DNA from: Paragemmobacter ruber
Lineage (GTDB): Bacteria; Pseudomonadota; Alphaproteobacteria; Rhodobacterales; Rhodobacteraceae
Reading direction: 5' to 3'
DNA length: 64,000 nucleotides
NCBI RefSeq assembly: GCF_009908315.1
Contig: NZ_JAAATW010000003.1
Coordinates: 310,001 to 374,000 of the forward strand
Made by a program: the position numbers and the translations under genes
Notes under the pieces: generated by a model
What the model was told of the DNA's origin: nothing
Seen by the model: the letters and a program-made list of their open reading frames with translations, nothing else
Database searches by the model: none
Shown: positions 1 through 9,534 of the stretch, in pieces
How positions within the stretch are numbered: position 1 is the first letter of the stretch
Layout: the number at the start of each line of letters is the position of its first letter

Positions 1-437
1 GAGACGGGGGTGAAGCCCATGCGGGTGAGAAAGCCCTTGAGCCGCGCCTCATCCACCCGGTCGCCCACGCGGGCGGCAAAGGCGGCGTCGCCGATCACGG
101 CGCGCGCGGGCAGGCGCTGCATCGCGGCGCCAAGCGTGGTGAGCAGGACGAAAGGCCCCTTCACGCCCGCCGCCAGCAGCGCGAGCGTGGCCATGCGCCG
201 GGCCGATATGGCCGGATTGGGCGAGACGCGATCATAGGGCAGGCAATCCCAGGCCGGGAAATCCAGCACCAGCACCCCCGGCGCCATCACGGCGAGGGCC
301 GCTGCCATCGCCTCGGCCCGCTTGTCATCGCGGGCGATGTGGATGACGGGGGCGCCCCGTTCCAGTTCGCGGGAAAGGAGGCGGGCGTCATACCCTTCGG
401 GCGCGCCACCAAGGAGGATGCGGGGACCTGTCTGCAT
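1..437 (-). CDS. mfd: Transcription-repair coupling factor Mfd, N-terminal part (cut by window edge)
   Basis: Reading leftwards from an ATG at 437, the protein runs open to the window edge (about 145 residues). It carries the UvrB-like module of Mfd, including the stretch DFPAWDCLPYDRVSPNP followed by RRMATLA, which is typical of the damage-recognition end of this SF2 translocase. Mfd removes RNA polymerase stalled at DNA lesions and recruits UvrA. The helicase part lies outside the window. Family assignment rests on the visible N-terminal motif only; no other family I know has this combination. Confidence 0.85.
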   Translation of the reverse strand, partial: MQTGPRILLGGAPEGYDARLLSRELERGAPVIHIARDDKRAEAMAAALAVMAPGVLVLDFPAWDCLPYDRVSPNPAISARRMATLALLAAGVKGPFVLLTTLGAAMQRLPARAVIGDAAFAARVGDRVDEARLKGFLTRMGFTPV

Positions 438-509
438 GGCGCCTGACTTAACCGCCCGGGCAGCGGCGTCAACGGCAAAGGCGTGCGGTTTTCCGCGCCG
501 GACGGGGGG

Positions 510-1034
510 CTAGCGGAAGGTGCCCAGCGTCAGGTTCTGATACATGCCGAACATGCCGGTGAAGAACAGCGCGAACATGCCCACAGTCTGCACGGTGATG
601 CGGTGGCGCCGCAGCGTGCGGAACAGATCGGGGCCGCGCAGATCGTGGCGTTCGATGACAAGGCAGGTGCGCAGCGTCAGGGCCATCACCCCCAGCATCG
701 GCAGCACGAGGCAGAGCAGCGCCTGCGCGAATTCCATGCGGAAGAAGATCGCCAGGACGATCAGGCTGGTCACGAGGAAGCAGACCAGCCCCACAAGGAT
801 CAGCCCGCCCGTGCGCAGGATCAGCAGGAAACGGCGGGTATAGATATGGGCCAGCGCTTCGACATCCGCCTGCGCCTGTTCGCCTTCGCGTTCGGCGCGG
901 CGGATCATGTCATGGGGCACGCCCACCACGAAATGGCTGACAGTGGACCAAAGCACCGCCAGTGCCAGCCAGAACCAGAGGTTCGAGAAGGATCTGAGGT
1001 CGATCACTTCGAAGATCGTCTTGTACCAGTCCAA
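510..1034 (-). CDS. Small integral membrane protein annotated in Rhodobacterales as a component of the SufBCD complex
   Basis: This 174-residue protein begins DWYKTIFEVIDLRSFSNLWFW. At least three or four hydrophobic segments follow, around residues 17-35, 65-95, 95-120 and 145-170. The start is taken as TTG at 1034 because the DWYKTIFEVID opening is conserved in relatives and an AGGGA lies just upstream; a GTG eight codons later is the alternative. Relatives in Rhodobacteraceae are often labelled 'component of SufBCD complex', but I see no cofactor motif supporting a role in Fe-S assembly. It is divergent from hemB with about 120 bp between them. Confidence 0.6.
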   Translation of the reverse strand: MDWYKTIFEVIDLRSFSNLWFWLALAVLWSTVSHFVVGVPHDMIRRAEREGEQAQADVEALAHIYTRRFLLILRTGGLILVGLVCFLVTSLIVLAIFFRMEFAQALLCLVLPMLGVMALTLRTCLVIERHDLRGPDLFRTLRRHRITVQTVGMFALFFTGMFGMYQNLTLGTFR

Positions 1035-1133
1035 CCCGCGCGTCCCTGTCTGACAGCGCCCCACCGCTTCCGCCTTGAGGCCCGGCTCTTTCTCTGGCAG
1101 GCAAGGGGCGTGGGTGCAAGCCCCGATGGATAG

Positions 1134-2171
<1,038 letters not shown>

Positions 2172-2341
2172 TCGGGCGCACTCACCCTGCCCTTCCCCTT
2201 CTCTCCCATTCCCCTTTCATCCGCACCAATGGCGGGGTCTTGCCGCCCCTGCAGGTGAGACATGACAGGCTGGCGGAATGTCGCTACTATGGCGCCTGAG
2301 CGTGGGCAGAGACCCGCGACGAGGCAGCAAAGGGCGGTTTC

Positions 2342-2899
2342 ATGGAACGGATTTCAAGACGGATGGTCCTTGGCGGGGCCGGGGCATCGGTGCTGCTGAC
2401 GGCGGCCTGCGGCAATGGCGTGGGCAGCGACGGGGCGCAGCAGATCGACGCGCGGGTGGCGGCGACGCGCAACTTCCTGTTTTCGCGCTATCCCGGGACG
2501 CAGGATCTGGCGGGGCGGGCGGCGGGCGTGCTGTATATGCCGCTGATCACGGAGGCCGGGTTCTTCTTCGGCGGGGCTTATGGCCGCGGGGCGTTGCAGA
2601 TCCGCGATGTGACGGTGGATTACTATTCCTCGACCAAGGCGAGCTACGGCCTGCAGATCGGCGCGCAGCAATATGCCCATGCGCTGTTCTTCATGACGCC
2701 GGAAGCGCTGGCCGAATTCCGCGCCTCGACCGGCTGGGCGGCGAGCGCGGATCTGAAATATGCCACGCCCGAACAGGGGGCGAGCATCGGCAAGGAGACC
2801 ACCGAGATCGACCCGGTGATCGCGCTTGTGTTCGGTCAGCAGGGGCTGATCGCGGGGGCGACGCTGGCCGGGGTGAAATACACGCGGATCATTCCGTGA
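2342..2899 (+). CDS. Ysc84/SYLF-domain lipoprotein
   Basis: This 185-residue protein has a twin-arginine-like start (SRRMVLGG), a hydrophobic stretch and a lipobox ending at Cys23 (LLTAAC), so it should be a lipid-anchored envelope protein. The rest matches the bacterial Ysc84-related (SYLF) fold, with the glycine-rich GVLYMPLITEAGFFFGGAYGRGAL and, near the end, GQQGLIAGATLAGVKYTRI. SYLF domains bind lipids in eukaryotes; the bacterial role is unknown. It stands alone, with a strong hairpin right after its stop codon. Confidence 0.75.
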   Translation: MERISRRMVLGGAGASVLLTAACGNGVGSDGAQQIDARVAATRNFLFSRYPGTQDLAGRAAGVLYMPLITEAGFFFGGAYGRGALQIRDVTVDYYSSTKASYGLQIGAQQYAHALFFMTPEALAEFRASTGWAASADLKYATPEQGASIGKETTEIDPVIALVFGQQGLIAGATLAGVKYTRIIP

Positions 2900-2908
2900 T
2901 TGGGGGGT

Positions 2909-2932
2909 GCGGGGGGGCGGTTGCCCCCCCGC
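2909..2932. terminator. Perfect 10-bp G/C hairpin between convergent genes
   Basis: The arms at 2909-2918 and 2923-2932 are perfectly complementary around a GGTT loop. The hairpin lies between the stop of the Ysc84 lipoprotein and the stop of the dehydrogenase at 2934, with CCTATTTC following on the plus side. A shared factor-independent terminator is the simplest reading, although the T-tract is short. Confidence 0.65.
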
Positions 2933-2933
2933 C

Positions 2934-3797
2934 CTATTTCAGGCGGCGGATCAGGCTGGAGGTATCGTTCCGCCCACCGCCCATCTGCTGCACATCCTTG
3001 TAGAACTGGTCCACCAGCGCGGTGACGGGGAGCGAGGCGCCGATCTCATCCGCTGTGCGCAGGCAGATGGCCAGGTCCTTGCGCATCCAGTCCACCGCGA
3101 AGCCGAAATCGAACTGGTCCTGCAGCATGGTCTTGTGGCGGTTGACCATCTGCCATGATCCGGCGGCGCCCTGGCTGATCACCTCGACCACCGCCTCGCC
3201 GTCAAGGCCCGCCTTCGCGCCGAAGGCCAGCGCTTCGGACAGGCCCTGCATCAGGCCCGCGATGCAGATCTGGTTCATCATCTTGGCCAGTTGCCCGGCC
3301 CCGCTGTCGCCCAGACGGCGGCAGATGCGGGCATAGGCGGCGATGATCGGCTCGGCCCGGTCGTAATCTTCGATGCTGCCGCCGCACATGACCGAAAGCG
3401 CACCGTTCTCTGCCCCGGCCTGCCCGCCCGAGACGGGCGCATCGACGAAGCCAAGCCCCAGCGCGGCGGCGGCGGCCTGCATCTCGCGCGTGACCTGTGC
3501 CGAGACGGTGGTGTGATCGACAAAGACCGCGCCCGGCGCCATGGTAGCGAAGGCACCGTCCGCGCCCGTGCAAACGGCGCGCAGGTCATCGTCATTGCCG
3601 ACGCAGGCCATGACGAATTCCGCGCCTGCCACCGCCGCGGCGGGCGTGCGGCCCATGCGGCCGCCATGGGCGGCGACCCAGGCCTCGGCCTTCGCAGTGG
3701 TGCGGTTGTAGACCGTCACCTCATGCCCCCGCGTGGCCAGATGCCGCGCCATCGGCCCGCCCATCACGCCCAGACCCAGAAAGGCGACCTTCGCCAT
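2934..3797 (-). CDS. NAD(P)-dependent beta-hydroxyacid dehydrogenase (3-hydroxyisobutyrate dehydrogenase family)
   Basis: The 287 residues show the N-terminal Rossmann motif GLGVMGGPMARHL and the family signature FVDAPVSGGQAGAENGALSVMCGG. The substrate-binding region MMNQICIAGLMQGLSEAL includes the Lys-x-x-x-Asn active-site arrangement (GQLAKMMNQ). Family members oxidise 3-hydroxyisobutyrate or reduce tartronate, glyoxylate or succinate semialdehyde, and the sequence does not decide which. Start ATG at 3797; the gene is divergent from the acylase gene with about 110 bp between. Confidence 0.85.
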   Translation of the reverse strand: MAKVAFLGLGVMGGPMARHLATRGHEVTVYNRTTAKAEAWVAAHGGRMGRTPAAAVAGAEFVMACVGNDDDLRAVCTGADGAFATMAPGAVFVDHTTVSAQVTREMQAAAAALGLGFVDAPVSGGQAGAENGALSVMCGGSIEDYDRAEPIIAAYARICRRLGDSGAGQLAKMMNQICIAGLMQGLSEALAFGAKAGLDGEAVVEVISQGAAGSWQMVNRHKTMLQDQFDFGFAVDWMRKDLAICLRTADEIGASLPVTALVDQFYKDVQQMGGGRNDTSSLIRRLK

Positions 3798-3906
3798 CGT
3801 TACCCCCGTCGGATTGCTCTTCGATATGGGTTGGACTAGGAAGCCATACGCAAACCGCCGTCAAGCACCGCCCGCCCTGCCCACCGCTGAACAGAACTGG
3901 CCCCCG

Positions 3907-6387
3907 ATGTTCCCCCCGATCTTCCTTGTGTTCCGCTGGATGATGCGCCTGATCACGGGGCTTGTCGTCCTGTCGCTTTTGGCGGGGGTGATCCTGTACT
4001 ATTTCCTGTCGCGCTCGCTGCCTGATTATGACGAGGATTTCACCATCGCGGGGATATCCGCGCCGGTGGAGATCGTGCGCAACAATGACAACGTGCCGCA
4101 TCTCTTCGGGGAGACGGATGCGGATGTGTTCTTTGCGCTGGGGTTCGCCCATGCGCAGGACCGGCTTTGGCAGATGACGCTGTTGCGCCGGACGGCGCAG
4201 GGACGGCTGTCGGAGATGTTCGGCACCCGGACGCTGCGCATCGACGAATTGATGCGGCGCTATGACCTCTATGGTCTGGCGCAGCAGTCGGTGGCGGTGC
4301 AGGACGCGCCCACGCGGGCGGCGCTGGAGGCCTATGCGCGCGGCGTGAACGCCTGGATCACCGAGGTGAACCGCGAGGCGCGCGGGCGCGGGGCGCCGGA
4401 GTTTTTCCTGTTCTCGAACGAGATCGCCGCCTGGCAACCGGCCGACAGCATCGCCATCCTGAAGCTGATGGCGCTGCAACTGTCGGGGCAGTTGGAGAAT
4501 GAGGTGCTTAGGGCGCGCATCTCGCTTGTGCTGCCGGAGGCGCGGGTGCGCGACATCCTGCCCGATGCGCCGGGAACGGGTGTGACGGCGCTGCCCGAAT
4601 ATTCCCGCCTCGTGCCGGGGGTGAACCCCGGTCTGGCGCCGATCCGGCAGGCGGCGGCGGATGTGCTGTCGCCTTTCCCGACGCGGGAGCTGGCGGGGGC
4701 GTCCAACGCATGGGCGGCGGTGCCGGCGCGGTCGGCGGCGGGGGGCACGCTGTTGGCCAATGACCCGCATCTGGGGTTCACCGCGCCCACCGTGTGGTAT
4801 CTGGCGCGGCTGGAGTTGTCTTCGGGCGGGGTGATCGGGGGAACGATCCCGGGGATCCCTGCGGTGCTGGTCGGGCGGTCGGAAGCGCTGGGATGGGGCC
4901 TGACGTCGAGCTATCTGGATGATCAGGACCTGTTCATCGAAGAGGTGAACCCCGAAAACCCCGAACAATACCGCACGCCCGACGGGTGGAAGGACTTTGT
5001 CACCCGCCGGTCGATCATCACGGTGAAAGATGCCGCGCCGGTGACGATCACCCTGCGCTGGACGGATAATGGCCCGGTTCTGCCGGGATCGCATTACGAC
5101 ATCGGGTCGATCACGCCCCCGGGACATGTGGCCGCGCTGTCATGGACGGCGCTGACGGGGGCGGATACGTCGATGACGGCGGTGATCCGCATGATGGGGG
5201 CCAAGACCACCGCCGAGGCGATCGAGATGGGGCGTCTGGTGGTGGCGCCTGCGCAGAACGTGATGCTGGCCGATGCGGGGGGCGTGGCCATGCAGTTGAT
5301 GGGGGCGATGCCCGCGCGCGATCCCGCGCATCAGAGCCGGGGGCGGATGCCCGTTCCGGGCTGGCTGCCCGAGAACCGCTGGCAGGGGATGCTGCCCTAT
5401 GAGGACAATCCGCGCGTGGTGAACCCGGCCTCGGGCCTGATCGGCAACACGAACAACAAGACGGTGGACCGGCCCTTCCCGCTGCATGTGTCCTACACTT
5501 GGGGCGATACGCAGCGCATCCAGCGCTGGCTGACGCTGATGCAGGCGCGCGAGGTGCATACGCGCGAAAGCTTCATCGAGGCGCAGCTTGATACGGTGAG
5601 TTTCACGGCGCGGTCGCTGTTGCCGCTGATCGGGGCCGATCTGTGGTTCACGGGCGAGCCTGCGCCGGATGGCACGCCCGAGCGGCTGCGCCAGCGGGCG
5701 CTGGAGATACTCGCGGCGTGGAATGGTGAGATGAGCGAGCATCTGCCGGAGCCGCTGATCTATCAGGCCTGGGTGCGGGCCTTGCAGGACCGGCTGATCC
5801 GCGATGATCTGGGGCCGCTGGCCGATACTTTCACCCATGTCGAGCCGCTGCTGATCGAGCGGGTCTATCGCAATGTGGACGGGGCCAGCATCTGGTGTGA
5901 CGTGGTGCAATCGGCGGTGGTGGAAAGCTGCACCGATCTGGCGCGGATCGCGCTGGATGAGGCGCTGCTGACCCTGACCGAGACCTATGGACCGAACCCC
6001 GAAAGCTGGCGCTGGGGCGATGCGCATCAGGCGACGCATGACCATACGGTGCTGGGGAACCTGCCGGTGCTGCGCTATTTCGTGAACATCCGCCAATCCA
6101 CCAGCGGCGATGACCACACGCTGTTGCGCGGCAAGACCAAGGGTGAGGGGCCGGATCCGTTTCTGAACGTCCATGGCGCGGGGTTCCGGGGGGTATATGA
6201 TTTCGCGGACCCGGATTCGTCGGTCTTCATCACCTCGACCGGGCAATCGGGCCATCCGCTGAGCCGGTTCTACGATGATCTGGGCGTGCTGTGGCGGCGG
6301 GGGGAATATGTGCCCATGTCGCTTGACCCGGAACTGGCGCGGGCGGCGGCGGTGGGGGTGACGGTGCTGACGCCTGCTGCGGAGTAG
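3907..6387 (+). CDS. Penicillin acylase family (Ntn-hydrolase) protein
   Basis: This 826-residue protein starts at ATG 3907; an open frame upstream overlaps the divergent gene and is not expected to be coding. One transmembrane helix (about residues 10-35) suggests anchorage or export to the periplasm. The alpha-subunit-like segment ends before Ser266 in AGASNAWAAVP, the autoproteolytic nucleophile that becomes the N-terminus of the beta chain. It is followed by LLANDPHLGF, typical of the family. Family members cleave amide bonds of beta-lactams, acyl-homoserine lactones or other N-acyl compounds. The physiological substrate here is unknown; quorum-signal turnover is a possibility only. Confidence 0.88.
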   Translation: MFPPIFLVFRWMMRLITGLVVLSLLAGVILYYFLSRSLPDYDEDFTIAGISAPVEIVRNNDNVPHLFGETDADVFFALGFAHAQDRLWQMTLLRRTAQGRLSEMFGTRTLRIDELMRRYDLYGLAQQSVAVQDAPTRAALEAYARGVNAWITEVNREARGRGAPEFFLFSNEIAAWQPADSIAILKLMALQLSGQLENEVLRARISLVLPEARVRDILPDAPGTGVTALPEYSRLVPGVNPGLAPIRQAAADVLSPFPTRELAGASNAWAAVPARSAAGGTLLANDPHLGFTAPTVWYLARLELSSGGVIGGTIPGIPAVLVGRSEALGWGLTSSYLDDQDLFIEEVNPENPEQYRTPDGWKDFVTRRSIITVKDAAPVTITLRWTDNGPVLPGSHYDIGSITPPGHVAALSWTALTGADTSMTAVIRMMGAKTTAEAIEMGRLVVAPAQNVMLADAGGVAMQLMGAMPARDPAHQSRGRMPVPGWLPENRWQGMLPYEDNPRVVNPASGLIGNTNNKTVDRPFPLHVSYTWGDTQRIQRWLTLMQAREVHTRESFIEAQLDTVSFTARSLLPLIGADLWFTGEPAPDGTPERLRQRALEILAAWNGEMSEHLPEPLIYQAWVRALQDRLIRDDLGPLADTFTHVEPLLIERVYRNVDGASIWCDVVQSAVVESCTDLARIALDEALLTLTETYGPNPESWRWGDAHQATHDHTVLGNLPVLRYFVNIRQSTSGDDHTLLRGKTKGEGPDPFLNVHGAGFRGVYDFADPDSSVFITSTGQSGHPLSRFYDDLGVLWRRGEYVPMSLDPELARAAAVGVTVLTPAAE

Positions 6388-6475
6388 CGCCCGGCCCGAA
6401 TGATTGGCCCGGCAACGCTTGACCTTTCGCGGTTGCGCAACATTATTGCGTGAACGCGGGGATCAAGGAAAAAAG

Positions 6476-7297
6476 ATGTCTGATGCATTCGGCGCTTGGG
6501 TGGGCCGGGTCGAAGAGGCCCGTGACCGGATCAGCGCGAAACAGGCGCGGCAGATGGCGGCGACGCTGGGCGTGGCGGGGGATTTCCACGACGGCGCGCC
6601 CCTGCCGCCCCTGTGGCACTGGATGGGTTGGACGCCCGAGGCGGCGATGGCGGAGCTAGGCCCCGATGGGCACCCGGCGCGCGGAGGTTTTCTGCCGCCC
6701 GTGCCGCTGGAGCGGCGGATGTGGGCGGGGGGGCGGCTGCGGTTTCTGGCGCCGCTCCGGATCGGCGAGGAGTTGTTCCGCCGGTCGGAAATCCTGAAGG
6801 TGTCCGAGAAGACCGGGACGACAGGGCGGATGGTCTTTGTCACCGTGCGGCATGATGTGCATGGGGCGGCGGGCCTTGCGGTGGAGGAGGAGCAGGACAT
6901 CGTGTTCATCGCGATGCCGGAGCGGTTCGCCCCGCCCCCGCCTGTGGCGGCACCTGTGGCGGAGTGGTCGGAGGCGGTGGCGATGGATGAGGTGCGGCTG
7001 TTTCGCTATTCCGCTCTGACCTTCAATGCGCATCGCATCCATTTCGATCTGCCCTATGCGACCGGGGTGGAGAAATATCCAGGGCTGGTGGTGCATGGGC
7101 CGATGCAGGCTATGCTGCTGATGGAGGCCGCGCGGGCGCGGCGCGGCGGCGCGGTGCCGGAAGGCTATCGCTTTCGGGGGGTGCGGCCCCTGTTTCATTT
7201 CGATGCGACCCGCTTGCAGGGCGTGGGCGACAGTCTGGCGACGGTGAACGGGGATGGGCTGGTCTGCATGCAGGCCGAGATCGCGTGGGGGGATTGA
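6476..7297 (+). CDS. FAS1-type MaoC/HTD2-like hydratase (mesaconyl-C4-CoA or itaconyl-CoA hydratase type)
   Basis: This 273-residue protein starts at ATG 6476 behind an AAGGAA. It has the layout of a double hot-dog hydratase: an N-terminal MaoC_dehydrat_N half and a C-terminal half with the catalytic region YSALTFNAHRIHFDLPYATGVE and GLVVHGPMQAMLL. Relatives hydrate mesaconyl-C4-CoA in the 3-hydroxypropionate bicycle or itaconyl-CoA in itaconate breakdown, or act in mitochondrial-type fatty acid synthesis. A class III CoA transferase begins 4 nt downstream, so substrate activation and hydration are probably coupled. The exact substrate is inferred, not shown. Confidence 0.78.
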   Translation: MSDAFGAWVGRVEEARDRISAKQARQMAATLGVAGDFHDGAPLPPLWHWMGWTPEAAMAELGPDGHPARGGFLPPVPLERRMWAGGRLRFLAPLRIGEELFRRSEILKVSEKTGTTGRMVFVTVRHDVHGAAGLAVEEEQDIVFIAMPERFAPPPPVAAPVAEWSEAVAMDEVRLFRYSALTFNAHRIHFDLPYATGVEKYPGLVVHGPMQAMLLMEAARARRGGAVPEGYRFRGVRPLFHFDATRLQGVGDSLATVNGDGLVCMQAEIAWGD

Positions 7298-7300
7298 GCG

Positions 7301-8539
7301 ATGGCGGGCGTGCTGGCCGGGATGCGGGTGGTGGAGGGATCGGCCTTTGTGGCGGTGCCTTTGGCGGGGATGACGCTGGCGCAGATGGGGGCGGATGTGA
7401 TCCGGTTCGACCGCCCGCAGGGCGGCTTGGACGCGCGGCGCTGGCCCGTGACCAAGGACGGGGTAAGCCTGTTCTGGGCAGGGATGAACAAGGGCAAGCG
7501 GTCGCTGGCGGTGGATATGGCGCGGCCCGAGGGGCAGGAGATCGTGACCGCGCTGATCTGTGCGCCGGGGCCGGAGGCGGGGATGTTCCTGACCAACTTG
7601 CGCGCGCGGGGCTGGATGGATTACCCGGCGCTGAAGGCGCGGCGCGAGGATCTGATCATGGTAAGCCTGACCGGCACGCGGCGGGGGGAGCCTGCGGTGG
7701 ATTACACGGTGAACCCGTCCTTGGGCTTTCCGATGGCGACAGGGGCGGAAGGGTCGGCCGAGCCTGTGGCGCATGTGTTGCCCGCGTGGGATTGCATCGC
7801 GGGCGGCATGGTGGTGAACGCGCTTCTGGCGGCGGAACGGCATCGGCTGCGCACCGGGCGGGGGCAATTGGCGGAACTGTCCTTGAAGGATGTGGCGGCG
7901 GCGATGCTGGGCCATCTGGGGATCGTGGGCGAGGTGCTGGCCAATGGGGTGGACCGGGCCAAGGCGGGCAATGCGCTGTATGGGGCGTATGGGCAGGATT
8001 TCCTGCTGGCCTGCGGGACGCGGGTGATGGTGGTGGGGCTGACAGACCGGCAATGGCGTGGGCTGGTGCAGGTGCTGGAGGCGAAAGAGGCGGTGGCGGC
8101 GCTGGAGCGGCGGCTGGGCCTTGATCTGCGGGCGGAGGGCAACCGCTGGGCCGCGCGGAAGGAGATCACGGGCCTTTTCGCGCCATGGTTCGCGACGCGG
8201 CCCTTGGCGGAGGTGGCGCCGCTTTTTGATGCGGCGGGGCTGACCTGGTCGGTCTTTCGCAGCTTTGGCGAGGCGGTACGCACGGACCCTGACCTGTCGC
8301 CGGACAATCCCATGATCGCGGCCATCCATCAGCCGGGGGTGGGTGTGCTGCCGGTGCCGGGGCTGCCCATCGGGTTTTCCGATCTGGAGCGGGTGGCCCC
8401 TGCCCCGGCGCCGGTGCTGGGCCAGCATACGGAGGAGATCTTGGCCGATCTGCTGGGCCTTGGGTCGGGGCAGATCGGGCGACTGATGGATGCGGGCGTG
8501 GTGGCGCAGGGGATCAGGCCCGCTGTGCGGGCGGCCTGA
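7301..8539 (+). CDS. Class III (CaiB/BaiF) CoA transferase, mesaconyl-CoA C1-C4 transferase or itaconate CoA-transferase type
   Basis: The 412 residues show the family N-terminus AGMRVVEGSAFVAVPLAGMTLAQMGADVIRF, a MNKGKRS segment and a candidate catalytic aspartate, Asp164 in PAWDCIAGG, followed by RLRTGRGQLAELSL. Class III transferases move CoA between carboxylates through an aspartyl thioester. It is translated directly after the hot-dog hydratase (stop TGA, GCG, ATG). That pair resembles mct/meh of the 3-hydroxypropionate bicycle or ict/ich of itaconate catabolism. No citramalyl-CoA lyase is adjacent, so pathway membership stays open. Confidence 0.8.
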   Translation: MAGVLAGMRVVEGSAFVAVPLAGMTLAQMGADVIRFDRPQGGLDARRWPVTKDGVSLFWAGMNKGKRSLAVDMARPEGQEIVTALICAPGPEAGMFLTNLRARGWMDYPALKARREDLIMVSLTGTRRGEPAVDYTVNPSLGFPMATGAEGSAEPVAHVLPAWDCIAGGMVVNALLAAERHRLRTGRGQLAELSLKDVAAAMLGHLGIVGEVLANGVDRAKAGNALYGAYGQDFLLACGTRVMVVGLTDRQWRGLVQVLEAKEAVAALERRLGLDLRAEGNRWAARKEITGLFAPWFATRPLAEVAPLFDAAGLTWSVFRSFGEAVRTDPDLSPDNPMIAAIHQPGVGVLPVPGLPIGFSDLERVAPAPAPVLGQHTEEILADLLGLGSGQIGRLMDAGVVAQGIRPAVRAA

Positions 8540-8571
8540 TCCCCCTGCGCTGATCCCCCCTGCCCTGCTTC

Positions 8572-8589
8572 CCTGACCTGCCGGTCAGG
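8572..8589. terminator. Hairpin between convergent CoA transferase and qorB-like gene
   Basis: CCTGACC and GGTCAGG form a perfect 7-bp stem with a TGCC loop. It overlaps the last codons of the minus-strand reductase gene. There is no T-tract, so it is only a possible terminator. Confidence 0.35.
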
Positions 8590-9424
8590 CCAGCGCGGCG
8601 GTGACGGTGACGGGCATGGGCGTGGTGGGCCGCCCGATCAGCCGCGACAGGGTGCGGCTGTCATCGAAAAGCGCGCCCTGACCCGCCTGCACGTCGCTGT
8701 CGGCCAGCACATGGGCGAAGCCTTCCGGCAGGCCGAAGGATTGCAGGATCCCGGCATAGGTGCCTGCCGGCAGGTCGTTATAGGGGATCGTCTTGCCTGT
8801 CTGGCGCGACACCTCGGCCGCCAGTTCGGCATAGCTGTAGGCGCCATCGCCGGCGAGTTCATGGGTTGCGTTGTCGTGGCCCGTGCTGGCGGCGGTGACG
8901 GCGATCGCCTCGGCATAATCGGCGCGGGCGGCGCTGGAGAAGCGCCCTGCCCCGGCGGCACCGATCAGCGCGCCTGCGGCGATGGCCCCGGCAAGGCTGC
9001 CCGTGTGGTTTTCGGTATACCAGCCGTTGCGCAGGATGGTGAAGGTCAGGCCCGAGGCGCGGATGGCCTCTTCCGTGGCCTTGTGATCGGCGGCGAGCAG
9101 CATGGGCGAGGTGTCGGCGCGCAGGAGCGAGGTGTAGAGGATGCGCGAGACGCCTGCCGCCTGCGCGGCGGCAATGACGTTGCGGTGCTGGCCGACGCGA
9201 TCGTTGAAATCCGACGACGAGATGAGGACGAGGGTTTCCACCCCGGCCAAGGCGGGGGCGAGGCTGGCGGGGGCCACGTAATCGAAAGCGCGGGTTTCGA
9301 CGCCCAGATCGGCCGCGCGGGCGGGATCACGGGCAAGGGCCAGAGGGGCAAGGCCGCGCGCCCGGAGGGCGGCGATGGCGAGGCGGCCAAGCTGGCCGGT
9401 GGCGCCGGTGATGGCGATGGTCAT
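8585..9424 (-). CDS. NmrA-like NAD(P)H:quinone oxidoreductase (QorB/YtfG type)
   Basis: The 279 residues carry the Rossmann motif TGATGQLGRLAIAALRARG and the QorB-like LISSSDFNDRVGQHRNVIAAAQAAGVSRI. The segment LRNGWYTEN is also typical of the family. These enzymes reduce quinones with NADPH and act in thiol/quinone stress defence. The gene is divergent from an HxlR-type regulator, with paired GTAAGTA elements in between, exactly the arrangement of qorB/qorR-type units. Regulation by that neighbour is therefore likely. Confidence 0.87.
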   Translation of the reverse strand: MTIAITGATGQLGRLAIAALRARGLAPLALARDPARAADLGVETRAFDYVAPASLAPALAGVETLVLISSSDFNDRVGQHRNVIAAAQAAGVSRILYTSLLRADTSPMLLAADHKATEEAIRASGLTFTILRNGWYTENHTGSLAGAIAAGALIGAAGAGRFSSAARADYAEAIAVTAASTGHDNATHELAGDGAYSYAELAAEVSRQTGKTIPYNDLPAGTYAGILQSFGLPEGFAHVLADSDVQAGQGALFDDSRTLSRLIGRPTTPMPVTVTAALA

Positions 9425-9469
9425 GGGACACTCCGTTTCCTAGTGTGGTGCACAGGAGATGGCGGGTTT

Positions 9470-9509
9470 ACTTACGAAAGGTAAGTACCTACATTTTGGT
9501 AAGTATACC
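9470..9509. promoter_or_regulatory. Operator region between qorB-like gene and HxlR regulator
   Basis: A perfect inverted repeat ACTTAC-GAAAG-GTAAGT occupies 9470-9486, and a further half site GGTAAGTATACC follows at 9498-9509. The repeats sit in the 110-bp divergent intergenic region. HxlR-type regulators bind such short GTAAGTA-like elements. Binding is inferred from position and symmetry. Confidence 0.6.
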
Positions 9510-9534
9510 ACATTCCGAGACAGGAACCTGTGCG

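Noticed and set aside
5140-6255. A 371-codon frame opposite the acylase gene
   Set aside because: Same reason: antisense shadow with biased composition.
6656-8428. A 590-codon open frame opposite the hydratase/CoA transferase pair
   Set aside because: It is rich in Pro/Arg/His, typical of antisense translation of G+C-rich genes, and has no recognisable domain.
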